NCBI RefSeq assembly: GCF_932526225.1
Contig: NC_064043.1
Coordinates: 15,872,085 to 15,936,084, forward strand
Source: Nematostella vectensis
Lineage: Eukaryota > Cnidaria > Anthozoa > Actiniaria > Edwardsiidae
Direction of reading: 5' to 3'
DNA length: 64,000 nt
Of this stretch, positions 20,571 through 34,094 are shown in pieces; positions within the stretch are counted from its first letter, which is position 1, and every line of letters starts with the position of its first letter. Both the position numbers and the translations under genes were made by a program. Below the pieces are notes generated by a model. That model was given only the letters and a program-made list of their open reading frames with translations. It was not told the origin of the DNA and made no database searches.

Positions 20571-22275
20571 TGTACAGGCTTGGCATCTTGACGCGCGATG
20601 CCACAAATATAATTGAGTTAACTAGTATGCAAGTAAACTTTTGCCCTTGTGTGATTAGCGATTTTCAGATGAAGAAACATTATAACTATAACATTAAAAA
20701 AGATAGAATGATAACAGTAGCATCCTTTCAAGCAGTTAAGGCAGAAAAATCACCATTCGCAGTTTTTCATTTTTTTATATCTTCTATCAATCGTTTGATT
20801 GCTTTGTTCAGAGCAGAAACAGACGAGACATAATTTACAAAGGATCACCCATTTATTGTCTCTTATCTGATTCACAAGACACGAGAAGGTCAGATGAAAA
20901 AAAGATTATATAACTATAAAATTAAAACAGAACGAATGATAACAGTACCATCTTCTTCGTGGCGTGTGCTACCTTATAGGAAACAGAGAAGTCCCAAGTA
21001 TCTGAGAAACCACCTGCGATGTTAGTTGAAGATAAAGAACAAGGACGGAAACGAAGTTAAAGAAAAACTTAAAAACATTTGAAAATCCTTTTGAATCTCA
21101 TTTAGATATATTTAAAGAGTCAGACCGTGCGCACATAGGATCCAGTCACATCCCTGAAACTGGTTTTTCAACTCACTTGCTTCTTTGTGGCGTGTGTTAC
21201 CTAAAAGCAAACAGAGAAGTCCCAAGTATCTGAGACTGATTTCTCGACTCTCACTTGCCTCTTTGTGGCGTGTCCTACTTTATAGCAAACAGGGAAGTCC
21301 AAAATATCAAGCGGTACTAGACCGCTTGTTGACGTTTCTGGTCGGGACTGGGTACTCCCCCGGTTAAGGCTAAGCAGGACAATCAGATTGTGATGCCGAA
21401 ATTTTTTGACCCGAGGGACAACATGCCTGCAAACTCTTTTATGGCATCCAAGGCAGAGCACCAGATAATACTAGATGGGTGGCCAGTCTTCAGCAATACC
21501 CAGTCAAGCAAGCCAAAAAAAAAAATATGGCATGTAGTCGTGGGTGGGGGTCTCCTTAGTTTACATGGCTGTTGTCACGCATTACAACGCCCCAGCGAAA
21601 GAACGATCTATCCATCACATTTATCTCTTTGAGATCCTTTGTTTATATTGCCAGTTTGTTGGGAGAACGTGGCATCTCATCAACTAGTGAACACACTGCA
21701 TCTTGAGGACTAGTGGTTAATCAAAGTCAAGCACTTCAATTTCCCATACAGTCGCCAACAATTCTTGTGACTGTACCCCAGCAGGCAAGGTCACCCCAGG
21801 TGGTGTACTGTATATTGGGGAACAAGGAGAATGGGCGGCCCCTGAACCCTGTCGGTTGTTCATAGAGTATTTCTTGGGCTGGGAAGTTCTTACCCTTGGT
21901 AAGTAGCTTTTCCCCTATCATTAACACATAATCTAAACATCCTATCTCAAAGATCCCAGGTACATTCGGAAAGCTAAAATCTTCAGGCTAAAAATAATAA
22001 ACATAGGCTGAGCAAATACTCCAGTCCAAACCCAGTGAGAAAAAAAAAGAGAACAAATCACTCGTTTGATTGCTTTGTTCACTGCAGTACCAGACCAGAC
22101 ATAATTTACAGATGAAGATGAAGAATGAAGATGAAGAAATGATTTTTATCATTGTAACTTAATATATTATTTCTTTTTTTTCTATTATAATTATCGATGA
22201 GAGATATGCTTTAAGAAGAAATAAAAGCTCCGCAAATATAAGTTTTGTATCAATAGGGCACACTTTTAAGGCCAA
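20571..22275 (+). repeat. Monomer U12, class G, apparent recombinant (1,705 bp)
   Basis: The 5' part is class H ('aaaagatagaatg', one-base deletion in 'gaaaaatcacc' near 20743). The core is that of U24/U27: 'cttctttgtgg' with 'cctaaaagc' in box 2, 'gggacaacatg' near 21415 and 'gggcggcccctg'. The switch lies between about 20,760 and 21,171. Confidence 0.88.
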
Positions 22276-23973
22276 TGTACAGGCTTGGCATCTTGACGCG
22301 CGATTCCACAAATATAATTGAGTTAACTAGTATGCAAGTAAACTTTTCCCCTTGTGTGATTAGCGATTTTCAGATGAAGAAACATTATAACTATAACATT
22401 AAAAAAGAAAGAATGATAACAGTAGCATCCTTCCAAGCAGTTAAGGCAGAAAAAATCACCATTCGCAGTTTTTCATTTTTTTATATCTTCTATCAATCGT
22501 TTGATTGCTTTGTTCAGAGCAGAAACAGACGAGACATAATTTACAAAGGATCACCCATTTATTGTCTCTTATCTGATTCACAAGACACGAGAAGGTCAGA
22601 TGAAAAAAAGATTATATAACTATAAAATTAAAACAGAAGGAATGATAACAGTACCATCTTCTTCGTGGCGTGTGCTACCTTATAGGGAACAGAGAAATCC
22701 CAAGTATCTGAGAAACCACCTGCGATGTTAGTTGAAGATAAAGAACAAGGACGGAAACAAAGTTAAAAAAAAACTTAAAAAACATTTGAAAATCCTTTTG
22801 AATCTCATTTAGATATATTTAAAGAGTCAGACCGTGCGCACATAGGATCCAGTCACATCCCTGAAACTGGTTTTTCAACTCACTTGCTTCTTCGTGGCGT
22901 GTGTTACCTAATAGCAAACAGAGAAGTCCCAAGTATCTGAGACTGATTTCTCGACTCTCACTTGCCTCTTCGTGGCGTGTCCTACTTTATAGCAAACAGG
23001 GAAGTCCAAAATATCAAGCGGTACTAGACCGCTTGTTGACGTTTCTGGTCGGGACTGGATACTCCCCCGGTTAAGGCTAAGCAGGACAATCAGATTGTGA
23101 TGCCGAAATTTTTTGACCCGAGGGACCACATGCCTGCAAACTCTTTTATGGCATCCAAGGCAGAGCACCAGATAATACTAGATGGGTGGCCAGTCTTCAG
23201 CAATACCCAGTCAAGCAAGCCAAAAAAAAAATATGGCATGTAGTCGTGGGTGGGGGTCTCCTTAGTTTACATGGCTGTTGTCACGCATTACAACGCCCCA
23301 GCGAAAGAACGATCTATCCATCACATTTATCTCTTTGAGATCCTTTGTTTATATTGCCAGTTTGTTGGGAGAACGTGGCATCTCATCAACTAGTGAACAC
23401 ACTGCATCTTGAGGACTAGTGGTTAATCAAAGTCAAGCACTTCAATTTCCCATACAGTCGCCAACAATTCTTGTGACTGTACCCCAGCAGGCAAGGTCAC
23501 CCCAGGTGGTGTACTGTATATTGGGGAACAAAGGGAATGGGTGGCCAATGAACCCTGTCGGTTGTTCATAGAGTATTTCTTGGGCTGGGAAGTTCTTACC
23601 CTTGGTAAGTAGCTTTTCCCCTATCATTAACACATAATGTAAACATCCTATCTCAAAGATCCCAGGTACCTTCGGAAAGCTAAAATCTTCAGGCTAAAAA
23701 TAATGAACATAGGCTGAGCAAATACTCCAGTCCAAACCCAGTGAGAAAAAAAAGAGAACAAATCACTCGTTTGATTGCTTTGTTCACTCCAGTACCAGAC
23801 CAGACATAATTTACAGATGAAGAATGAAGATGAAGAAATGATTTTTATCATTGTAACTTAATAGATTATTTATTTTTTTCTATTATAATTATCGATGAGA
23901 TATATGCTTTAAGAAGAAATAAAAGCTCCGCAAATATAAGTTTTGTATCAATAGGGCACCCTTTTAAGGCCAA
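22276..23973 (+). repeat. Monomer U13, class A (1,698 bp)
   Basis: This is the U2 counterpart at +20,343, preceded by the same 'gggcacac' P1 variant. Confidence 0.92.
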
Positions 23974-24439
23974 TGTACAGGCTTGGCATCTTGACGCGCG
24001 ATTCCACAAATATAATTGAGTTAACTAGTATGCAAGTAAACTTTTGCCCTTGTGTGATTAGCGATTTTTAGATGAAGAAACATTATAACTATAACATTAA
24101 AAAAGAAAGAATGATAACAGTAGCATCCTTCCAAGCAGTTAAGGCAGAGCAATTCACCATTCGCAGTTGTTCATTTTTTTATATCTTCTCTCAATCGTTT
24201 GATTGCTTTGTTCAGAGCAGAAACAGACGAGACATAATTTACAAAGGATCACCCATTTATTCTCTTATCTGTATCACAAGACACGAAAAGATCAGATGAA
24301 AACACGATTTTTCTCATTATAACTTGATAGATTATTTAATTTTTTCTATTATAATTATTGATGAAAGAATTGCTTTAAAAGGAAATAAAAGCTCGGCATA
24401 TATAAGCCTTGTATAAATAGGGCACCCTTTTAAGGCCAA
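23974..24439 (+). repeat. Short module s3 (466 bp)
   Basis: This is the s1 counterpart. The same CAGATGAA breakpoint and the 'tttttagatg' variant are kept. Confidence 0.92.
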
Positions 24440-26146
24440 TGTACAGGCTTGGCATCTTGAAGCGCGAAGCCACAAATATAATTGAGTTAACTAGTATGCA
24501 AGTAAACTTTTCCCCTTGTGTGATTAGCGATTTTCAGATGAAGAAAAATTCTAACTATAACATTAAAAAAGAAAGAATGATAAGAACAGTGACCTCCTTC
24601 CAAGCAGTTAAGGCAGAGCAATTCACAATTCGCAGTTTTTCATTTTTTTATATCTTCTCTCAATCGTTTGATTGCTTTGTTCAGAGCAGAAACAGACGAG
24701 ACATAATTTACAAAGGATCACCCATTTATTGTCTCTTATCTGATTCACAAGACAAGAGAAGGTCAGATGAAAAAAAGATTATATAACTATAAAATTAAAA
24801 CAGAACGAATGATAACAGTACCATCTTCTTCGTGGCGTGTGCTACCTTATAGGAAACAGAGAAGTCCCAAGTATCTGAGAAACCACCTGCGATGTTAGTT
24901 GAAGATAAAGAACAAGGACGGAAACGAAGTTAAAGAAAAACTTAAAAACATTTGAAAATACTTTTGAATCTCATTTAGATATATTTAAAGAGTCAGACCG
25001 TGCGCACATAGGATCCAGTCACATCCCTGAAACTGTTTTTTCAACTCACTTGCTTCTTCGTGGCGTGTGTTACCTAATAGCAAACAGAGAAGTCCCAAGT
25101 ATCTGAGACTGATTTCTCGACTCTCACTTGCCTCTTCGTGGCGTGTCCTACTTTATAGCAAACAGGGAAGTCCAAAATATCAAGCGGTACTAGACCGCTT
25201 GTTGACGTTTCTGGTCGGGACTGGATACTCCCCCGGTTAAGGCTAAGCAGGACAATCAGATTGTGATGCCGAAATTTTTTGACCCGAGGGACCACATGCC
25301 TGCAAACTCTTTTATGGCATCCAAGGCAGAGCACCAGATAATACTAGATGGGTGGCCAGTCTTCAGCAATACCCAGTCAAGCAAGCCAAAAAAAAATATG
25401 GCATGTAGTCGTGGGTGGGGGTCTCCTTAGTTTACATGGCTGTTGTCACGCATTACAACGCCCCAGCGAAAGAACGATCTATCCATCACATTTATCTCTT
25501 TGAGATCCTTTGTTTATATTGCCAGTTTGTTGGGAGAACGTGGCATCTCATCAACTAGTGAACACACTGCATCTTGAGGACTAGTGGTTAATCAAAGTCA
25601 AGCACTTCAATTTCCCATACAGTCGCCAACAATTCTTGTGACTGTACCCCAGCAGGCAAGGTCACCCCAGGTGGTGTACTGTATATTGGGGAACAAGGAG
25701 AATGGGCGGCCCCTGAACCCTGTCGGTTGTTCATAGAGTATTTCTTGGGCTGGGAAGTTCTTACCCTTGGTAAGTAGCTTTTCCCCTATCATTAACACAT
25801 AATCTAAACATCCTATCTCAAAGATCCCAGGTACATTCGGAAAGCTAAAATCTTCAGGCTAAAAATAATAAACATAGGCTGAGCAAATACTCCAGTCCAA
25901 ACCCAGTGAGAAAAAAAAAGAGAACAAATCACTCGTTTGATTGCTTTGTTCACTGCAGTACCAGACCAGACATAATTTACAGATGAAGATGAAGAATGAA
26001 GATGAAGAAATGATTTTTATCATTGTAACTTAATATATTATTTCTTTTTTTTCTATTATAATTATCGATGAGAGATATGCTTTAAGAAGAAATAAAAGCT
26101 CCGCAAATATAAGTTTTGTATCAATAGGGCACCCTTTTAAGGCCAA
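24440..26146 (+). repeat. Monomer U14, class B (1,707 bp)
   Basis: This is the U3 counterpart, with 'caagagaagg' and 'gaaaatactttt'. Confidence 0.92.
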
Positions 26147-27844
26147 TGTACAGGCTTGGCATCTTGACGCGCGATTCCACAAATATAATTGAGTTAACTA
26201 GTATGCAAGTAAACTTTTCCCCTTGTGTGATTAGCGATTTTCAGATGAAGAAACATTATAACTATAACATTAAAAAAGAAAGAATGATAACAGTAGCATC
26301 CTTCCAAGCAGTTAAGGCAGAAAAAATCACCATTCGCAGTTTTTCATTTTTTTATATCTTCTATCAATCGTTTGATTGCTTTGTTCAGAGCAGAAACAGA
26401 CGAGACATAATTTACAAAGGATCACCCATTTATTGTCTCTTATCTGATTCACAAGACACGAGAAGGTCAGATGAAAAAAAGATTATATAACTATAAAATT
26501 AAAACAGAAGGAATGATAACAGTACCATCTTCTTCGTGGCGTGTGCTACCTTATAGGGAACAGAGAAATCCCAAGTATCTGAGAAACCACCTGCGATGTT
26601 AGTTGAAGATAAAGAACAAGGACGGAAACAAAGTTAAAAAAAAACTTAAAAAACATTTGAAAATCCTTTTGAATCTCATTTAGATATATTTAAAGAGTCA
26701 GACCGTGCGCACATAGGATCCAGTCACATCCCTGAAACTGGTTTTTCAACTCACTTGCTTCTTCGTGGCGTGTGTTACCTAATAGCAAACAGAGAAGTCC
26801 CAAGTATCTGAGACTGATTTCTCGACTCTCACTTGCCTCTTCGTGGCGTGTCCTACTTTATAGCAAACAGGGAAGTCCAAAATATCAAGCGGTACTAGAC
26901 CGCTTGTTGACGTTTCTGGTCGGGACTGGATACTCCCCCGGTTAAGGCTAAGCAGGACAATCAGATTGTGATGCCGAAATTTTTTGACCCGAGGGACCAC
27001 ATGCCTGCAAACTCTTTTATGGCATCCAAGGCAGAGCACCAGATAATACTAGATGGGTGGCCAGTCTTCAGCAATACCCAGTCAAGCAAGCCAAAAAAAA
27101 AATATGGCATGTAGTCGTGGGTGGGGGTCTCCTTAGTTTACATGGCTGTTGTCACGCATTACAACGCCCCAGCGAAAGAACGATCTATCCATCACATTTA
27201 TCTCTTTGAGATCCTTTGTTTATATTGCCAGTTTGTTGGGAGAACGTGGCATCTCATCAACTAGTGAACACACTGCATCTTGAGGACTAGTGGTTAATCA
27301 AAGTCAAGCACTTCAATTTCCCATACAGTCGCCAACAATTCTTGTGACTGTACCCCAGCAGGCAAGGTCACCCCAGGTGGTGTACTGTATATTGGGGAAC
27401 AAAGGGAATGGGTGGCCAATGAACCCTGTCGGTTGTTCATAGAGTATTTCTTGGGCTGGGAAGTTCTTACCCTTGGTAAGTAGCTTTTCCCCTATCATTA
27501 ACACATAATGTAAACATCCTATCTCAAAGATCCCAGGTACCTTCGGAAAGCTAAAATCTTCAGGCTAAAAATAATGAACATAGGCTGAGCAAATACTCCA
27601 GTCCAAACCCAGTGAGAAAAAAAAGAGAACAAATCACTCGTTTGATTGCTTTGTTCACTCCAGTACCAGACCAGACATAATTTACAGATGAAGAATGAAG
27701 ATGAAGAAATGATTTTTATCATTGTAACTTAATAGATTATTTATTTTTTTCTATTATAATTATCGATGAGATATATGCTTTAAGAAGAAATAAAAGCTCC
27801 GCAAATATAAGTTTTGTATCAATAGGGCACCCTTTTAAGGCCAA
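26147..27844 (+). repeat. Monomer U15, class A (1,698 bp)
   Basis: This is the U4 counterpart, carrying 'gggaacagagaaatccc' and 'aataatgaac'. Confidence 0.92.
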
Positions 27845-28310
27845 TGTACAGGCTTGGCATCTTGACGCGCGATTCCACAAATATAATTGAGTTAACTAGT
27901 ATGCAAGTAAACTTTTGCCCTTGTGTGATTAGCGATTTTTAGATGAAGAAACATTATAACTATAACATTAAAAAAGAAAGAATGATAACAGTAGCATCCT
28001 TCCAAGCAGTTAAGGCAGAGCAATTCACCATTCGCAGTTGTTCATTTTTTTATATCTTCTCTCAATCGTTTGATTGCTTTGTTCAGAGCAGAAACAGACG
28101 AGACATAATTTACAAAGGATCACCCATTTATTCTCTTATCTGTATCACAAGACACGAAAAGATCAGATGAAAACACGATTTTTCTCATTATAACTTGATA
28201 GATTATTTAATTTTTTCTATTATAATTATTGATGAAAGAATTGCTTTAAAAGGAAATAAAAGCTCGGCATATATAAGCCTTGTATAAATAGGGCACCCTT
28301 TTAAGGCCAA
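27845..28310 (+). repeat. Short module s4 (466 bp)
   Basis: This is the s2 counterpart, followed by the P2 haplotype. Confidence 0.92.
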
Positions 28311-30017
28311 TGTACAGGCTTGGCATCTTGAAGCGCGAAGCCACAAATATAATTGAGTTAACTAGTATGCAAGTAAACTTTTCCCCTTGTGTGATTAGCG
28401 ATTTTCAGATGAAGAAAAATTCTAACTATAACATTAAAAAAGAAAGAATGATAAGAACAGTGACCTCCTTCCAAGCAGTTAAGGCAGAGCAATTCACAAT
28501 TCGCAGTTTTTCATTTTTTTATATCTTCTCTCAATCGTTTGATTGCTTTGTTCAGAGCAGAAACAGACGAGACATAATTTACAAAGGATCACCCATTTAT
28601 TGTCTCTTATCTGATTCACAAGACAAGAGAAGGTCAGATGAAAAAAAGATTATATAACTATAAAATTAAAACAGAACGAATGATAACAGTACCATCTTCT
28701 TCGTGGCGTGTGCTACCTTATAGGAAACAGAGAAGTCCCAAGTATCTGAGAAACCACCTGCGATGTTAGTTGAAGATAAAGAACAAGGACGGAAACGAAG
28801 TTAAAGAAAAACTTAAAAACATTTGAAAATACTTTTGAATCTCATTTAGATATATTTAAAGAGTCAGACCGTGCGCACATAGGATCCAGTCACATCCCTG
28901 AAACTGTTTTTTCAACTCACTTGCTTCTTCGTGGCGTGTGTTACCTAATAGCAAACAGAGAAGTCCCAAGTATCTGAGACTGATTTCTCGACTCTCACTT
29001 GCCTCTTCGTGGCGTGTCCTACTTTATAGCAAACAGGGAAGTCCAAAATATCAAGCGGTACTAGACCGCTTGTTGACGTTTCTGGTCGGGACTGGATACT
29101 CCCCCGGTTAAGGCTAAGCAGGACAATCAGATTGTGATGCCGAAATTTTTTGACCCGAGGGACCACATGCCTGCAAACTCTTTTATGGCATCCAAGGCAG
29201 AGCACCAGATAATACTAGATGGGTGGCCAGTCTTCAGCAATACCCAGTCAAGCAAGCCAAAAAAAAATATGGCATGTAGTCGTGGGTGGGGGTCTCCTTA
29301 GTTTACATGGCTGTTGTCACGCATTACAACGCCCCAGCGAAAGAACGATCTATCCATCACATTTATCTCTTTGAGATCCTTTGTTTATATTGCCAGTTTG
29401 TTGGGAGAACGTGGCATCTCATCAACTAGTGAACACACTGCATCTTGAGGACTAGTGGTTAATCAAAGTCAAGCACTTCAATTTCCCATACAGTCGCCAA
29501 CAACTCTTGTGACTGTACCCCAGCAGGCAAGGTCACCCCAGGTGGTGTACTGTATATTGGGGAACAAGGAGAATGGGCGGCCCCTGAACCCTGTCGGTTG
29601 TTCATAGAGTATTTCTTGGGCTGGGAAGTTCTTACCCTTGGTAAGTAGCTTTTCCCCTATCATTAACACATAATCTAAACATCCTATCTCAAAGATCCCA
29701 GGTACATTCGGAAAGCTAAAATCTTCAGGCTAAAAATAATAAACATAGGCTGAGCAAATACTCCAGTCCAAACCCAGTGAGAAAAAAAAAGAGAACAAAT
29801 CACTCGTTTGATTGCTTTGTTCACTGCAGTACCAGACCAGACATAACTTACAGATGAAGATGAAGAATAAAGATGAAGAAATGATTTTTATCATTGTAAC
29901 TTAATAGATTATTTATTTTTTTCTATTATAATTATCGATGAGAGATATGCTTTAAGAAGAAATAAAAGCTCGGCAAATATAAGTTTTGTATCAATAGGGC
30001 ACCCTTTTAAGGCCTAT
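28311..30017 (+). repeat. Monomer U16, class B' (1,707 bp)
   Basis: This is the U5 counterpart. It carries a at 29869 ('agaataaag'), absent from U5 but present in the U28 3' end, which links copy 3 to copy 2. Confidence 0.92.
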
Positions 30018-31736
30018 TGTACAGGCTTGGCATCTTGACGCGCGATGCCACAAATATAATTGAGTTAACTAGTATGCAAGTAAACTTTTGCCCTTGTGTG
30101 ATTAGCGATTTTCAGATGAAGAAACATTATAGCTATAAGATAAAAAAAAGAAAGAATGATAACAACAGTAGCATCCTTCCAAGCAGTTAAGGCAGAGCAA
30201 TTCACCATTCGCAGATTTTCATTTTTTTATATCTTCTCTCAATCAATTGATTGCTTTGTTCAGAGCAGAAAAAGACGAGACATAATTTACAAAGGACCAC
30301 CCATTTATTCTCTTATCTGATTCACAAGACACGAAAAGATCAGATGAAAAAAAGATTATATCACTATAAAACTAAAACAGAACGAATGATAACAACAGTA
30401 ACATCTTCTTCGTGGCGTGTGCTACCTTATAGGAAACAGAGAAGTCCCAAGTATCTGAGAAACCATCTGCGATGTTAGTTGAAAATGAAGAACAAGGACA
30501 GAAACGAAGTTAAAGAAAAACTTAAAAACATTTGAAAATCTTTTTGAATCTCAATTAGAAATATTTAAAGAATCAGACCGTGCGCACATAGGACCCAGTC
30601 CCACCCCTGAAACTGATTTTTCAACTCACTAGCTTCTTCGTGGCGTGTGCTACCTAATAGCAAACAGAGAAGTCCCAAGGATCTGAGACTGATTTCTCGA
30701 CTCTCACTTGACTCTTCGTGGCGTGTCCTACTTTATAGCAAACAGAGAAGTCCAAAATATCAAGCGGTACTAGACCGCTTGTTGACGTTTCTGGTCGGGA
30801 CTGGATACTCCCCCGGTTAAGGCTAAGCAGGACAATCAGATTGTGATGCCGAAATTTTTTGACCCGAGGGACCACATGCCTGCAAACTCTTTTATGGCAT
30901 CCAAGGCAGAGCACCAAATAATACTAGATGGGTGGCCAGTCTTCAGCAATACCCAGTCAAGCAAGCCAAAAAAAGAAACTATTGCATGTAGTCGTGGGTG
31001 GGGGTCTCCTTAGTTTACATGGCTGTTGTCACGCATTACAACGCCCCAGCGAAAGAACGATCTATCCATCAAGTTTATCTCTTTGAGATCCTTTGTTTAT
31101 ATTGCCAGTTTGTTGGGAGAACGTGGCATCTCGTCAACTAGTGTACACACTGCATCTTGAGGACTAGTGGTTAATCAAAGTCAAGCACTTCAATTTCCCA
31201 TACAGTCGCCAACAATTCTTGTGACTGTACCCCAGCAGGCAAGGTCACCCCAGGTGGTGTACTGTATATTGGGGAACAAGGAGAATGGGTGGCCAATGAA
31301 CCCTGTCGGTTGTTCATAGAGTATTTCTTGGGCTGGGAAGTTCTTACCCTTGGTAAGTAGCTTTTCCCCTATCATTAACACATAATCTAAACATCCTATC
31401 TCAAAGATCCCAGGTACATTCGGAAAGCTAAAATCTTCAGGCTAAAAATAAGAAACATAGGCTGAGCAAATACTCCAGTCCAAACCCAGTGAGAAAAAAA
31501 AAAAGAGAACAAATCACTCGTTTGATTGCTTTGTTCACTGCAGTACCAGACCAGACATAATTTACAGATGAAGATGAAAAATGAAGATGAAGAAATGATT
31601 TTTATCATTGTAACTTAATAGATTATTAGATTATTTTTTTTCTATTATAATTATCGATGAGAGATATGCTTTAAGAAGAAATAAAAGCTCCGTAAATATA
31701 AGTTTTGTATCAATAGGGCACCCTTTTAAGGCCTAT
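30018..31736 (+). repeat. Monomer U17, class C (1,719 bp)
   Basis: This is the U6 counterpart, with the same interrupted A-run and 'tcgtcaactagtgtac'. Confidence 0.92.
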
Positions 31737-32388
31737 TGTACAGGCTTGGCATCTTGACGCGCGATGCCACAAATATAATTGAGTTAACTAGTATGCAAGT
31801 AAACTTTTCCCCTTGTGTGATTAGCGATTTTCAGATGAAGAAACATTATAACTATAACATTAAAAAAGAAAGAATGATAACAGTAGCATCCTTCCAAGCA
31901 GTTAAGGCAGAGCAATTCACCATTCGCAGCTTTTCATTTTTTAATTTTTCGGCCCCTGAACCCTGTCGGTTGTTCATAGAGTATTTCTTGGGCTGGGAAG
32001 TTCTTACCCTTGGTAAGTAGCTTTTCCCCTATCATTAACACATAATCTAAACATCCTATCTCAAAGATCCCAGGTACCTTCGGAAAGCTAAAATCTTCAG
32101 GCTAAAAATAATAAACATAGGCTGAGCAAATACTCCAGTCCAAACCCAGTGAGAAAAAAAAGAGAACAAATCAATCGTTTGATTGCTTTGTTCACTGCAG
32201 TACCAGACCAGACATAATTTACAGATGAAGATGAAGAATGAAGATAAAGAAATGATTTTTATCATTGTAACTTAATAGATTATTTATTTTTTTCTATTAT
32301 AATTATCGATGAGAGATATGCTTTAAGAAGAAATAAAAGCTCCGCAAATATAAGTTTTGTATCAATAGGGCACCCTTTTAAGGCCTAT
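31737..32388 (+). repeat. Deleted module t2 (652 bp)
   Basis: It has the same deletion junction as t1, at about 31943-31950. Confidence 0.93.
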
Positions 32389-34094
32389 TGTACAGGCTTG
32401 GCATCTTGACGCGCGATGCCACAAATATAATTGAGTTAACTAGTATGCAAGTAAACTTTTGCCCTTGTGTGATTAGCTATTTTCAGATGAAGAAACATTA
32501 TAGCTATAAGATAAAAAAAGAAAGAATGATAACAACAGTAGCATCCTTCCAAGCAGTTAAGGCAGAGCAATTCACCATTCGCAGTTTTTCATTTTTTATA
32601 TCTTCTCTCAATCAATTGATTGCTTTGTTCAGAGCAGAAAAAGACGAGACATAATTTACAAAGGATCACCCATTTATTCTCTTATCTGATTCACAAGACA
32701 CGAGAAGATCAGATGAAAAAAAGATTATATAACTATAAAACTAAAACAGAACGAATGATAACAACAGTAACATCTTCTTCGTGGCGTGTGCTACCTTATA
32801 GGAAACAGAGAAGTCCCAAGTATCTGAGAAACCATCTGCGATGTTAGTTGAAAATGAAGAACAAGGACAGAAACGAAGTTAAAGAAAAACTTAAAAACAT
32901 TTGAAAATCTTTTTGAATCTCAATTAGAAATATTTAAAGAATCAGACCGTGCGAACATAGGACCCAGTCCCACCCCTGAAACTGATTCTTCAACTCACTT
33001 GCTTCTTCGTGGCGTGTGCTACCTAATAGCAAACAGAGAAGTCCCAAGTATCTGAGACTGATTTCTCGACTCTCACTTGCCTCTTCGTGGCGTGTCCTAC
33101 TTTATAGCAAACAGGGAAGTCCAAAATATCAAGCGGTACTAGACCGCTTGTTGACGTTTCTGGTCGGGACTGGATACTCCCCCGGTTAAGGCTAAGCAGG
33201 ACAATCAGATTGTGATGCCGAAATTTTTTGACCCGAGGGACCACATGCCTGCAAACTCTTTTATGGCATCCAAGGCAGAGCACCAGATAATACTAGATGG
33301 GTGGCCAGTCTTCAGCAATACCCAGTCAAGCAAGCCAAAAAAAAATATGGCATGTAGTCGTGGGTGGGGGTCTCCTTAGTTTACATGGCTGTTGTCACGC
33401 ATTACAACGCCCCAGCGAAAGAACGATCTATCCATCACATTTATCTCTTTGAGATCCTTTGTTTATATTGCCAGTTTGTTGGGAGAACGTGGCATCTCAT
33501 CAACTAGTGAACACACTGCATCTTGAGGACTAGTGGTTAATCAAAGTCAAGCACTTCAATTTCCCATACAGTCGCCAACAATTCTTGTGACTGTACCCCA
33601 GCAGGCAAGGTCACCCCAGGTGGTGTACTGTATATTGGGGAACAAGGAGAATGGGCGGCCCCTGAACCCTGTCGGTTGTTCATAGAGTATTTCTTGGGCT
33701 GGGAAGTTCTTACCCTTGGTAAGTAGCTTTTCCCCTATCATTAACACATAATCTAAACATCCTATCTCAAAGATCCCAGGTACATTCGGAAAGCTAAAAT
33801 CTTCAGGCTAAAAAAAAATAACATAGGCTGAGCAAATACTCCAGTCCAAACCCAGTGAGAAAAAAAAGAGAACAAATCACTCGTTTGATTGCTTTGTTCA
33901 CTGCAGTACCAGACCAGACATAATTTACAGATGAAGATGAAGAATGAAGATGAAGAAATGATTTTTATCATTGTAACTTAATAGATTATTTATTTTTTTC
34001 TATTATAATTATTGATGAAAGAATTGCTTTAAAAGGAAATAAAAGCTCGGCATATATAAGCCTTGCATACATAGGGCACCCTTTTAAGGCCTAT
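32389..34094 (+). repeat. Monomer U18, class D (1,706 bp)
   Basis: This is the U7 counterpart. Confidence 0.92.

Larger units (their letters stand above)
1933..22275 (+). repeat. Higher-order repeat copy 1 (20,343 bp)
   Basis: The module order is A-s-B-A-s-B'-C-t-D-E-F-E-F'-G: eleven full monomers, two short modules and one deleted module. The period is fixed by identical landmarks at 2565/22908, 4731/25074, 10311/30654 and 21201/41544, each 20,343 bp apart. Comparing lines by eye I found only isolated single-base differences from copy 2, at 9526, 14498 and 15941. This implies very recent duplication or strong homogenisation. Confidence 0.95.
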
